Assembly: GCF_001544755.2 (NCBI RefSeq)
Contig: NZ_FCOF02000011.1
Span: 1-64,000, forward strand
Direction: 5' to 3'
DNA: 64,000 bases
Source: Caballeronia catudaia
GTDB taxonomy: Bacteria > Pseudomonadota > Gammaproteobacteria > Burkholderiales > Burkholderiaceae
Below are positions 27,031 through 33,806 of this stretch, piece after piece (the first letter of the stretch is position 1; every line of letters starts with the position of its first letter). The position numbers and the translations under genes were made by a program. Under the pieces are notes generated by a model. The model was not told where the DNA came from. It was given only the letters and a program-made list of their open reading frames with translations, and searched no databases.

Positions 27031-28122
27031 ATGAGCAAGAACGCATTGTTATCGCTGCTCGGCATCGATACGCCGATCATTCAGGCGCCGATGGCCGGGG
27101 TGAGCACGCCCGCGCTCGCGGCGGCCGTATCGAATGCGGGCGGACTCGGCTCGCTCGGCGTCGGCGCGATGAACGCCGAAGGCGCGCGCAAGGTGATCCG
27201 CGAAACGCGCGCGCTGACCGGCAAGCCGTTCAACATCAACGTGTTCTGTCATGCGCCGGCGAAGGCCGATGCCGCCGTCGAGCGAGCATGGACCGCATGG
27301 CTCGCTCCGGTCTTCGCGCAATACGGCGCGACGCCGCCCGACACGCTGAGCGAAATCTACACGAGCTTCGTCGTCGATGAAGCGATGCTGAAGGTCTTCG
27401 TCGAAGAAAAGCCGCCTGTAGTGAGCTTTCACTTCGGCTTGCCGTCGAAGGACTATATCGATGCGTTGCGCGGCGCCGGCATCAAGCTGATCGCATCCGC
27501 GACCAATGTGGGCGAAGCGGAGCGGGTCGCGGCGGCGGGCATGGATGCGATCGTGGCGCAAGGCATCGAAGCGGGCGGGCATCGCGGCATCTTCGACCCG
27601 CAAGCCGACGACGACAACCTCGGCACGTTCGCGCTCACGCGCCTCTTCGCCAGCAAGTTCGACGTGCCGGTGATCGCGTCGGGCGGCATTATGGACGGCG
27701 CGGGCATCGCGGCCGTGCTCGCGCTCGGTGCGCAGGCGGCGCAGCTCGGCACGGCGTTCGTACCGTGCACGGAGACATCGATCGATGCGGGTTATCGTCG
27801 CGCCATTCTGAGCGATGCGGCACAGCGCACGACGTTCACATCGGCGATCTCGGGGCGCAAGGCCCGCAGCCTCGTGAACAAGTTCACGGAACTCGGCCGC
27901 AACACGGAAGCTCCCGCGATTCCCGCTTATCCGGTCACTTACGATGCAGGCAAATCGCTGCACGCGGCGGCCAAGGCAAAGGACGAATTCGGTTACGGCG
28001 CGCAATGGGCGGGACAAGCGGCCGCGCTCGCGCGTGAGCTGCCCGCCGCCGAGCTGATGACGCGGCTGAAGGCTGAACTCGACGAAAGCATCGCGGGCTT
28101 GCGGCAGTATGCATCGCGCTGA
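27031..28122 (+). CDS. Nitronate monooxygenase (2-nitropropane dioxygenase family)
   Basis: 363 aa. FMN-dependent TIM barrel with IIQAPMAGVSTPALAAAVS at the N-terminus, QGIEAGGHRG in the middle (the His region used as catalytic base in class I enzymes) and IASGGIMDGAGIAAVLALGA for phosphate binding. The family oxidises alkyl nitronates, for example propionate-3-nitronate, in the cytoplasm. The gene ends just before the decayed stress-gene region. Confidence 0.9.
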   Translation: MSKNALLSLLGIDTPIIQAPMAGVSTPALAAAVSNAGGLGSLGVGAMNAEGARKVIRETRALTGKPFNINVFCHAPAKADAAVERAWTAWLAPVFAQYGATPPDTLSEIYTSFVVDEAMLKVFVEEKPPVVSFHFGLPSKDYIDALRGAGIKLIASATNVGEAERVAAAGMDAIVAQGIEAGGHRGIFDPQADDDNLGTFALTRLFASKFDVPVIASGGIMDGAGIAAVLALGAQAAQLGTAFVPCTETSIDAGYRRAILSDAAQRTTFTSAISGRKARSLVNKFTELGRNTEAPAIPAYPVTYDAGKSLHAAAKAKDEFGYGAQWAGQAAALARELPAAELMTRLKAELDESIAGLRQYASR

Positions 28123-28140
28123 GACATTGCCGCTTCGCCC

Positions 28141-28409
28141 TCAATGCGACATCAGCACCGGCCGGTCATCGACGCAAGGAAGGTCTGCGTCGTGCCGCCG
28201 AGCACGAGTTCCTGCCAGCGCGCGTGTCCGTGGCCGCCCATGACGACGAGGTCCGCGTCGAGATCGGCGGCGCGTGAAAGCAGCATCTCGAGCGTCGATG
28301 CATCGGTCGCGCTCTTGCTTGCGAACACTTCCGCCTTCACCCCGTGCCGCGCGAGGCTTGCCGCGATATCCGCGCCGCCAACGCGCTCCGCGGCCGGGTC
28401 GTGCCGCGC
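28141..28409 (-). pseudogene. Remnant of a universal stress protein gene (5' deleted and frameshifted)
   Basis: Reading from about 28409 down: ARHDPAAERVGGADIAASL, then AEVFASKSATDASTLEMLL and the UspA signature DLVVMGGHGHARWQELVLGG. This is only the C-terminal part of a USP domain; a stop codon and unrelated DNA precede it. Near the end, one base is missing between 28162 and 28163. Restoring it changes the ending MTGRC into MTxPVLMSH, stopping at 28141, which is the expected USP terminus. The 5' break meets the start of a damaged flavodoxin gene. Confidence 0.75.
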
Positions 28410-28418
28410 CTAATCGCG

Positions 28419-28920
28419 ATGCTCACGATGCTCACACGCTCCGCGGTTTTCAGGCGACCCACGCCGCGGCGGCGGAACTGGCCGTGCGTCTGCACGCCGA
28501 CTTCGAAGCAATCACGGAGCCGGTTGATCGCTCCGGCGCGGCGGGCTGCGTGCGCGCGATGATCGATATGCTCTTCGCACGCGAGGTGGCCGTGAATCCG
28601 CTTCAGCGCGATGTCGCGAATTACGAGATCATCGTGATCGGCACGCCGGTCTGGGCGAGCAGCGTGAGCGCGCCGGTGCGCGCGTGGCTCATCGCGAACC
28701 GGCGCAGGCTGCCGCACGTCGCCTTTCTTTGCACGCAGCACATTCGCGGCGACGTCATCGCCTTCCGCGAAATGGCGACGCTCGCGGGCAAGCAGCCGGT
28801 CGCGCGTTGCGCGATTGCGGCGGCTCACGGCGCCAAGGATCAGCGCCGTGTCATGGACAGTTCGTGGAGCGCATCGGGCGCAAGCTCGCGCGTATCGAAA
28901 ATCTCGAATGGGCGGTTTGA
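28419..28920 (+). pseudogene. Frameshifted flavodoxin-family gene
   Basis: The main frame reads AAAAELAVRLHADFEAITEP, GCVRAMIDMLFAREVAVNPL and EIIVIGTPVWASSVSAPVRA, the pattern of FMN-binding flavodoxin-like proteins. The first residues (MLTMLTRS) are in another frame: two extra bases at about 28441-28446 (CCGCGG for CCGG) separate TRS from GFQATHAAAA. A second break, one base missing after 28857, separates VMD from QFVERIGRKLARIENLEWAV, which ends at TGA 28918-28920. Two shifts make a functional product unlikely unless they are sequencing errors. Confidence 0.7.
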
Positions 28921-28947
28921 GCGCGACGCGCGCGAGCCGAAATCATC

Positions 28948-29400
28948 ATGTATAGACATATCCTGGTGGCGCTCGACGGCAGCGAATCGTCGCAGCGGGC
29001 GCTCGAAGAAGTGCTGTGCCTGGGCGCATCGCCGGGCACGCGCGTGCGCCTCGTGCACGTTCTGGAGGCGTCGGCGCTGGCGTCTTATCCGGTCAACTAC
29101 CGGTCGCAGGTGCGGGACGCGGCGAGACGCGTGCTGGACGCCGCGCAGGAGCGGCTGCGCGCGGCCGGCATCGAATGCGAGTCGGAACTGGACGAAACGC
29201 GCACGCCCGACGATTCGATCGCCGACGCGTTGCAGCGCTCTGCGCAACGCATGGACGCCGATCTCGTCGTGATGGGCACGCGCGGCCGGGGAGGATTGCC
29301 GCGCCTCGTGCTCGGCAGCGTCGCCGAAGCATTTCTGCGGCACTCGACGTGCGCGGTGCTGCTCACGCGTTCCGCGTCGCAACGGGGCGCATCGACATGA
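28948..29400 (+). CDS. Universal stress protein (UspA family)
   Basis: 150 aa. Starts MYRHILVALDGSESSQRALE and carries the ATP-binding pattern GTRGRGGLPRLVLGSVAEAF (G-x2-G-x9-G-S). Intact, single-domain and cytoplasmic. USPs aid survival during starvation and oxygen limitation. Here it stands between four damaged genes of the same functional type (USP, flavodoxin, Fnr, membrane protein), which suggests selection has kept it while neighbours decayed. Confidence 0.9.
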   Translation: MYRHILVALDGSESSQRALEEVLCLGASPGTRVRLVHVLEASALASYPVNYRSQVRDAARRVLDAAQERLRAAGIECESELDETRTPDDSIADALQRSAQRMDADLVVMGTRGRGGLPRLVLGSVAEAFLRHSTCAVLLTRSASQRGAST

Positions 29401-29401
29401 T

Positions 29402-29590
29402 TCACACGCTTTCGAGCGCGGCCTGATCGACGATGCGCACTTCCTTGCCGCGCGCATCGACCACGCCCAATCTGTGCAGCCGGGAGAACATGCGGCTCAC
29501 GGTTTCGATCTTGAGGCCGAGATAGCTGCCGATCTCCTCGCGGGTCATGCGCAGGACGAATTGCGACGGCGAGTAGCCGCGCGCTTTCAT
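29402..29590 (-). pseudogene. C-terminal remnant of an Fnr/Crp-type regulator
   Basis: 62 codons encode only the DNA-binding domain: GYSPSQFVLRMTREEIGSYL followed by GLKIETVSRMFSRLHRLGVV. The ETVSR recognition helix is the Fnr type (E-x2-S-R contacts TTGAT/TTGAC half sites). The cyclic-nucleotide-fold/Fe-S sensor domain, normally about 170 residues, is absent; upstream DNA switches at about 29588 to a membrane-protein reading frame. No sensor Cys remains. The remnant lies 421 bp from a strong Fnr-type box at 30011. Confidence 0.75.
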
Positions 29591-29593
29591 TGA

Positions 29594-29867
29594 AGACGAG
29601 AGCCGCGAGCGGCATCGCGAACGCGGCGCCGCCCGCGATCAGCAGGCTTGTCGTGGACGCATGAAGCGCGCAGACGGAACAAAAGTAGGACATGCCGGCG
29701 CACCACAGCGCGAAAAGAATCGCCGCTGCGAGCGTCGCATGCGCGGGCGCGCTGCGCTGCGCTGCGAAGTGACTTGCCGCCGCGCTTTCTGTCCTGCGCG
29801 TCAGCGCGTCGGATTGCAGGGGCGGTGCGTCGGCGGGATTTCCGGACGGTCCGCTTGGCGTGCGCAT
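29594..29867 (-). pseudogene. Truncated membrane-protein gene joined to the fnr remnant
   Basis: From the ATG at 29867 the frame reads MRTPSGPSGNPADAPPLQSD, then two hydrophobic segments (LAAAILFALWCAGMSYFCSV and LLIAGGAAFAMPLAALVF). After VFNES the DNA becomes the fnr-like sequence read in another frame, so the membrane protein continues only as out-of-frame residues. The join near 29585-29593 looks like a deletion endpoint. The original protein is not recognised; a short intact two-helix protein running past the join cannot be excluded. Confidence 0.4.
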
Positions 29868-30010
29868 CGGGATTCCCCGGCTTGCAACGTTTCTGTCACG
29901 CGGCTGGCTTCGGAACGCCGCCGCCTTTTTCGTGCATCTCAGATTGGTCGCAGGAAAAAAATCCGTCATGCGCGCTGCGACATCAGCGCAGGGCGGCGAG
30001 TTCGCGGCGT

Positions 30011-30052
30011 TTGACTCAGGTCAATCGTGAAAATGGCGAACGTCCGTAGAGT
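30011..30052 (+). promoter_or_regulatory. Fnr/Anr-type box and matching -10 element before the CBS-BON gene
   Basis: TTGACTCAGGTCAA (30011-30024) is a perfect TTGAC-N4-GTCAA dyad, the Fnr/Anr consensus form. If it is centred at -41.5 (class II activation), the -10 hexamer should be 30047-30052, where TAGAGT stands (four of six matches to TATAAT). Predicted start near 30059, about 60 bp before the coding sequence. This is a well-formed oxygen-limitation promoter. Confidence 0.7.
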
Positions 30053-30119
30053 GAAGCCGTGCTCCGGCAAGTCCGGAGCGGACGACCGCGACCAACATTC
30101 CAACCGTCTGGAGTACGTG

Positions 30120-30815
30120 ATGCAAGCACGTGACGTAATGACTTCCAGCGTCGTTTCCGTGACGCCCGAAACGACGATTCATGAACTGGCGCGCCTGCTC
30201 GTGCAGCACCGTATCAGCGCGGCGCCTGTCGTCGGCACGGACGGGCATGTCGTCGGCGTGATCAGCGAGGGCGATCTGCTTCGTCGCGAGGAGATCGGCA
30301 CCGAGAAGCGGGCGAACCGCCGCGCGTGGTGGCGCGACATGCTCTCCGACGGCGGCGCGGCCGACTACATCAAGTCGCATGCGCGCACGGTCGGCGAGAT
30401 CATGACCCGCGATCCTGTCTGCGTGAACGAGGACACGTCACTCGCCGAGATCGCCGCGATGCTCGAAAGCCATCACATCAAGCGCGTGCCGGTGCTGCGC
30501 GACGGGCGGCTCGCCGGCATCGTCAGCCGGTCGAATCTGGTGCAGGCGCTGGCGTCCTCGCTCGTGGTCGATTCCGCGCCGGATGCGCTTGCAAGCGATG
30601 CCGAGATTCGCGCCATGCTGATGGGCGATCTCGCGGGGCGGGGCTGGGCGTTTCCCGGCCGCGATATCGTCGTGCGCGATGGCATCGTGCATCTGTGGGG
30701 CACGGTGTGGTCCGGCGATCAGCTCGATGCGATGCGGATCGCGTCTGAAAGCATCCCAGGCGTGAAGCGCGTGGTCGATCACACGATCCCTTATCCGATC
30801 ATGCCGGGGCTTTGA
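30120..30815 (+). CDS. CBS-domain protein with C-terminal BON domain
   Basis: 231 aa from ATG 30120, with GGAG 7 bp upstream. The first CBS motif (MTSSVVSVTPETTIHELARL ... GVISEGDLLRR) is followed by a linker with WWRDML, a second CBS motif (MTRDPVCVNEDTSLAEIA ... GIVSRSNLVQAL) and a BON domain (IVVRDGIVHLWGTVWSGDQL ... VKRVVDHT). CBS pairs bind adenosine nucleotides and report energy state; BON domains often bind lipid. This fusion is common in low-oxygen stress loci beside USP genes. The upstream Fnr box predicts induction under low oxygen by an Fnr protein encoded elsewhere. Confidence 0.9.
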   Translation: MQARDVMTSSVVSVTPETTIHELARLLVQHRISAAPVVGTDGHVVGVISEGDLLRREEIGTEKRANRRAWWRDMLSDGGAADYIKSHARTVGEIMTRDPVCVNEDTSLAEIAAMLESHHIKRVPVLRDGRLAGIVSRSNLVQALASSLVVDSAPDALASDAEIRAMLMGDLAGRGWAFPGRDIVVRDGIVHLWGTVWSGDQLDAMRIASESIPGVKRVVDHTIPYPIMPGL

Positions 30816-30816
30816 A

Positions 30817-30882
30817 GGGATGGATCGTCAAGCCGTTCAAGGGCGATGCGGTGATCGCGACGTTCAGGAAGCTGGCGGGTTG
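30817..30882 (+). pseudogene. Last 21 codons of a CheY-like response regulator
   Basis: Two bases after the CBS-BON stop, the DNA reads GWIVKPFKGDAVIATFRKLA then G and TGA. This is the beta-5/alpha-5 end of a receiver domain with the conserved KPF. No receiver sequence precedes it. It is a 3' remnant joined directly to the end of the CBS-BON gene, another deletion scar. The 193 bp that follow (30883-31075) hold no supported gene. Confidence 0.6.
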
Positions 30883-31075
30883 AAGCAGCCCGCTCGATGC
30901 TTCACGTGCGCCGCGGCATGTTGGCCAGCGCCGGCACGGCATTGGCGATCAACCGACAAAGGTTGTCGAGGCTTTCGCCTTCGAAAGTGAGATCGAGCCT
31001 CTCACGCTCAGACGAGCGGCCGGTCGATCTGGATCAGTCAGTCGTGCAGCGCGCGACCCAGATGGGATCGGAGCG

Positions 31076-31849
31076 ATGGACTCGTCTTTGCAACGAATGC
31101 TGGAAGCGATGGATGCCGACAAGGCGAAACTGGACGCGGTGCGTCCGCTTTCGCCTCCGGCCCTGGCTTCGCTGCAGAACAGGCTGAGGCGGGAATGGAT
31201 GCCAAATGCGAACGCAGTGGAGCGGCACACGCTCCCGCTGCGCGAGACCCAGGTCGTACTCGACGAGATGACGATGGGCGGCAAGTCGCTGCCGCAGCAT
31301 TGCGCGTCCTTGGGCCGTCGCGACGCGATGGCTTACCTGGAAGAGACTGTTGCGAAGAACGAGCCACTGTCGGCGTGGCAAATCCGGAATATCCACAACG
31401 TCGTGCTGAAGGGCGGCGTCGGTGAGGAAGCCTGCCGCTATCGTCATGTGAACGTGGCGATCGCCGGCGCACATACGACGCCACCGGACTTTCTGAATGT
31501 GCCAGCCGAACTGGCTGCGCTCGTCGAGTGGCACGCGAGCGCAGGGAACACGCATCCCGTCGTGCGCGCGGCGGAACTCCATACGCGGTTCGTCAGGATC
31601 CATCCGTTCGTGGATGGAAACGGCAGGACAGGACGGCTGCTCCTGAATGTCGAGTTGATGAGATCGGGTTATCCGCCAGCTCTTATCCGCAACGAAAATC
31701 GCGCAGCCTATTGCGACTCGCTGGACGATGCCTGCGTGAGCAGCGACTACACGGGTGTTGCGCTGCTCATCGCCGAACTGGTTAAGCGGTCGTTCGACAT
31801 CTACCTTGACGCGCTCGGATTACGTGTTGACCACGGACTTCGCGATTAG
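31076..31849 (+). CDS. Fic-domain protein (probable AMP transferase)
   Basis: 257 aa. The catalytic loop HPFVDGNGRTGR begins at His176 and is complete, including the Asn and both Arg residues of active Fic AMP transferases. The N-terminal inhibitory helix of class II Fic proteins should read S/T-x3-E-G/N; here it is A45-N-A-V-E49-R50, so Glu is kept but the Ser/Thr and Gly/Asn are changed. Fic enzymes usually transfer AMP to hydroxyls of target proteins such as gyrase or topoisomerase IV. An XRE/HigA gene follows after 99 bp. Autoinhibition may be weakened and an external antitoxin used instead (inference). Confidence 0.88.
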   Translation: MDSSLQRMLEAMDADKAKLDAVRPLSPPALASLQNRLRREWMPNANAVERHTLPLRETQVVLDEMTMGGKSLPQHCASLGRRDAMAYLEETVAKNEPLSAWQIRNIHNVVLKGGVGEEACRYRHVNVAIAGAHTTPPDFLNVPAELAALVEWHASAGNTHPVVRAAELHTRFVRIHPFVDGNGRTGRLLLNVELMRSGYPPALIRNENRAAYCDSLDDACVSSDYTGVALLIAELVKRSFDIYLDALGLRVDHGLRD

Positions 31850-31948
31850 CCGTGATCGTCATCGACCGGAATGGCGCCGTACCGGCTTCGTGATAAGCTT
31901 GGCGCTGTCACGAAACAGGTTACACCCAGGTCCAAGGATGAACCTCAC

Positions 31949-32311
31949 ATGATCGCTGCGCCTCCCATTCAGGCATCCCGGCAACTTCGCAAGGCGCACC
32001 ATCCCGGAGTGCTTCTCCGCGACTTTGTGCTCCCGCGCCTCGACCTCTCGGTGAGTCAGGCGGCCCGGGATCTGGGCGTGTCTCGTCAGACGCTACACCG
32101 CATCTTCGACGCTCGAGCAGGCATTACGCCAGAAATGGCTGTCCGGCTGGAAGCGCTGTGCGGAATCTCGGCAATGTTCTGGCTGGAACTGCAATGCGCG
32201 CACGATCTTCGTCAGGCTCGCATATCGCTGGCGGATGCGCTTCCCCACATTCCAAGATACCGGCTCTCTCATTTGGCATTGAAGCAACTCGGAGCACTCG
32301 ATGGACGCTGA
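31949..32311 (+). CDS. HigA-like XRE-family antitoxin/regulator
   Basis: 120 aa from ATG 31949, with AAGGA upstream. The HigA hallmark HHPGVLLRDFVLPRLDLSVS is followed by the XRE helix-turn-helix QAARDLGVSRQTLHRIFDAR and the family tail FWLELQCAHDLRQAR. HigA normally neutralises HigB encoded just upstream; no HigB frame is present, and the upstream gene is Fic. The stop overlaps the next gene's start by 11 bases (ATG at 32301), so the KaiC-like protein is translationally coupled to it. Confidence 0.85.
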   Translation: MIAAPPIQASRQLRKAHHPGVLLRDFVLPRLDLSVSQAARDLGVSRQTLHRIFDARAGITPEMAVRLEALCGISAMFWLELQCAHDLRQARISLADALPHIPRYRLSHLALKQLGALDGR

Positions 32312-33800
32312 TCCCGTAACGCCTCAATATGCTCACACGGGCGTATCCGGACTTGATGACGTTCTTGTCGGCGGCTTGAGTCGGGGAAATGTATTCCTGC
32401 TCGAAGGAAGTCCCGGTACGGGCAAAACTACGATCGCGCTCAGCTTTCTGATTGCCGGTGCGGAGCTAGGTGAGCCGTGTTTGTATTTCACGCTCTCGGA
32501 AACGGCGTCGGAATTGCGCACTGGCGCCTTGTCGCACGGTTGGCGCCTTGGTGAAGAGATCAATATCTTCGAAGTGAGCCCGTCCGAAAGTCTGCTCGAC
32601 GCCGATCAGCAACAGACGCTCCTCTATTCGTCGGATCTCGAACTGGGTGAAACGACGCAGATGATTCTCGGTGAGTTCGAGCGCGTCAGGCCAAAGCGGG
32701 TCGTCATCGACAGTCTTTCCGAAATCCGATTGCTCGCGCAAAGTTCTCTGCGTTACCGTCGGCAGATTCTCGCATTCAAGCATTACTTCGCAGGTCGCGA
32801 TGCGACCGTGCTGCTGCTGGATGACCTGACCTCCGAGGCCGCGGACAAGACAGTCCATAGCGTCGCGCATGGCGTCATCAAGCTCGAGGAGTTGTCGCCG
32901 CAGTATGGGGCGGAGCGACGTCGGCTGAAGGTGCTCAAGTATCGCGGTCAGCAATTTCGCGGGGGGTACCACGATTTCGCCATTCGGCGCGGCGGGGTAT
33001 CGGTATTTCCGCGGCTCGTTGCCGGGGAGCATCGCACGAGCTTTGCCCGCACTCAGATGACGAGCGACGTGGCCGAACTGGACGCCCTGCTGGGCGGCGG
33101 CGTCGAACAGGGAACGAGCACGCTCATTCTTGGACCCGCAGGCACCGGAAAGAGCCTGTTCGCTCTCCAGTTCGTCGTCGCCGCCGTCAAACGAGGCGAG
33201 AAGGCGGCGCTCTTCGTGTTCGACGAGGAGCTTGGGCTGCTGTTCGATCGGGTTCGCATCATGGGCATCGACCTGGAAGCGATGAGAAAGGCAGGCAACC
33301 TGCATATCGAACAGGTCGACGCCGCCGAGCTGTCTCCGGGTGAGTTCGCGCATCGCGTTCGTACGAGCGTTGATCATGCACGCGCGAAGACGGTCGTCAT
33401 CGACAGCCTGAACGGCTATCAGGCCGCCATGCCCGAAGAGAACGCGCTGGTGCTGCATGTGCACGAGTTATTGCAATATCTGAACCGGCAAGGCGCAAAC
33501 ACGTTTCTCACCGTCGCGCAGCACGGTCTGGTCGGCGACATGAAAACGCCGGTCGACGTGACCTATCTTGCCGACACGGTCATTCTGCTTCGCTACTTCG
33601 AGGCGCTCGGGCGCGTTCGACGCGCGATCTCGGTCATCAAGAAGCGCACGGGAGCACACGAGGAATCGATTCGCGAGTTCCGCATCGGTTCCACCGGCCT
33701 CGTGCTCGGAGCGCCGCTGGAAGAATTTCAGGGCGTGCTGCGCGGTGTGCCCACGTTCGTCGGAAATTCGGCGCCGCTACTTTCATCGAAAGAAGGCTGA
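32301..33800 (+). CDS. KaiC-like two-domain RecA-fold ATPase
   Basis: 499 aa with two KaiC/RAD55-type domains. Domain 1 has Walker A GSPGTGKT (residues 36-43) and Walker B RVVIDSLSEI. Domain 2 has Walker A GPAGTGKS (near 277-285), DEELGLL with the catalytic acidic residues after beta-2, and TVVIDSLNGY. Non-cyanobacterial KaiC-like proteins are stress and signal ATPases rather than proven clocks; no KaiA or KaiB is nearby. Six bases after its stop starts a hybrid histidine kinase, a pairing found in many Proteobacteria. It overlaps the HigA-like gene at the 5' end. Confidence 0.9.
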   Translation: MDADPVTPQYAHTGVSGLDDVLVGGLSRGNVFLLEGSPGTGKTTIALSFLIAGAELGEPCLYFTLSETASELRTGALSHGWRLGEEINIFEVSPSESLLDADQQQTLLYSSDLELGETTQMILGEFERVRPKRVVIDSLSEIRLLAQSSLRYRRQILAFKHYFAGRDATVLLLDDLTSEAADKTVHSVAHGVIKLEELSPQYGAERRRLKVLKYRGQQFRGGYHDFAIRRGGVSVFPRLVAGEHRTSFARTQMTSDVAELDALLGGGVEQGTSTLILGPAGTGKSLFALQFVVAAVKRGEKAALFVFDEELGLLFDRVRIMGIDLEAMRKAGNLHIEQVDAAELSPGEFAHRVRTSVDHARAKTVVIDSLNGYQAAMPEENALVLHVHELLQYLNRQGANTFLTVAQHGLVGDMKTPVDVTYLADTVILLRYFEALGRVRRAISVIKKRTGAHEESIREFRIGSTGLVLGAPLEEFQGVLRGVPTFVGNSAPLLSSKEG

Positions 33801-33806
33801 GCACCG

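Noticed and set aside
28419..28920. Programmed frameshifting in the flavodoxin-like gene
   Set aside because: Two shifts of different size without slippery heptamers or a pseudoknot, amid other broken genes; decay or sequencing error fits better.
30883..31075. Small minus-strand frame ending in NAVPALANMPRRT
   Set aside because: Only about 43 codons, no start, no recognised family; could be another remnant but not supportable.
31850..31948. A HigB toxin gene before the HigA-like gene
   Set aside because: The 99-bp gap is too short and no HigB motif occurs in any frame; the upstream partner is Fic.
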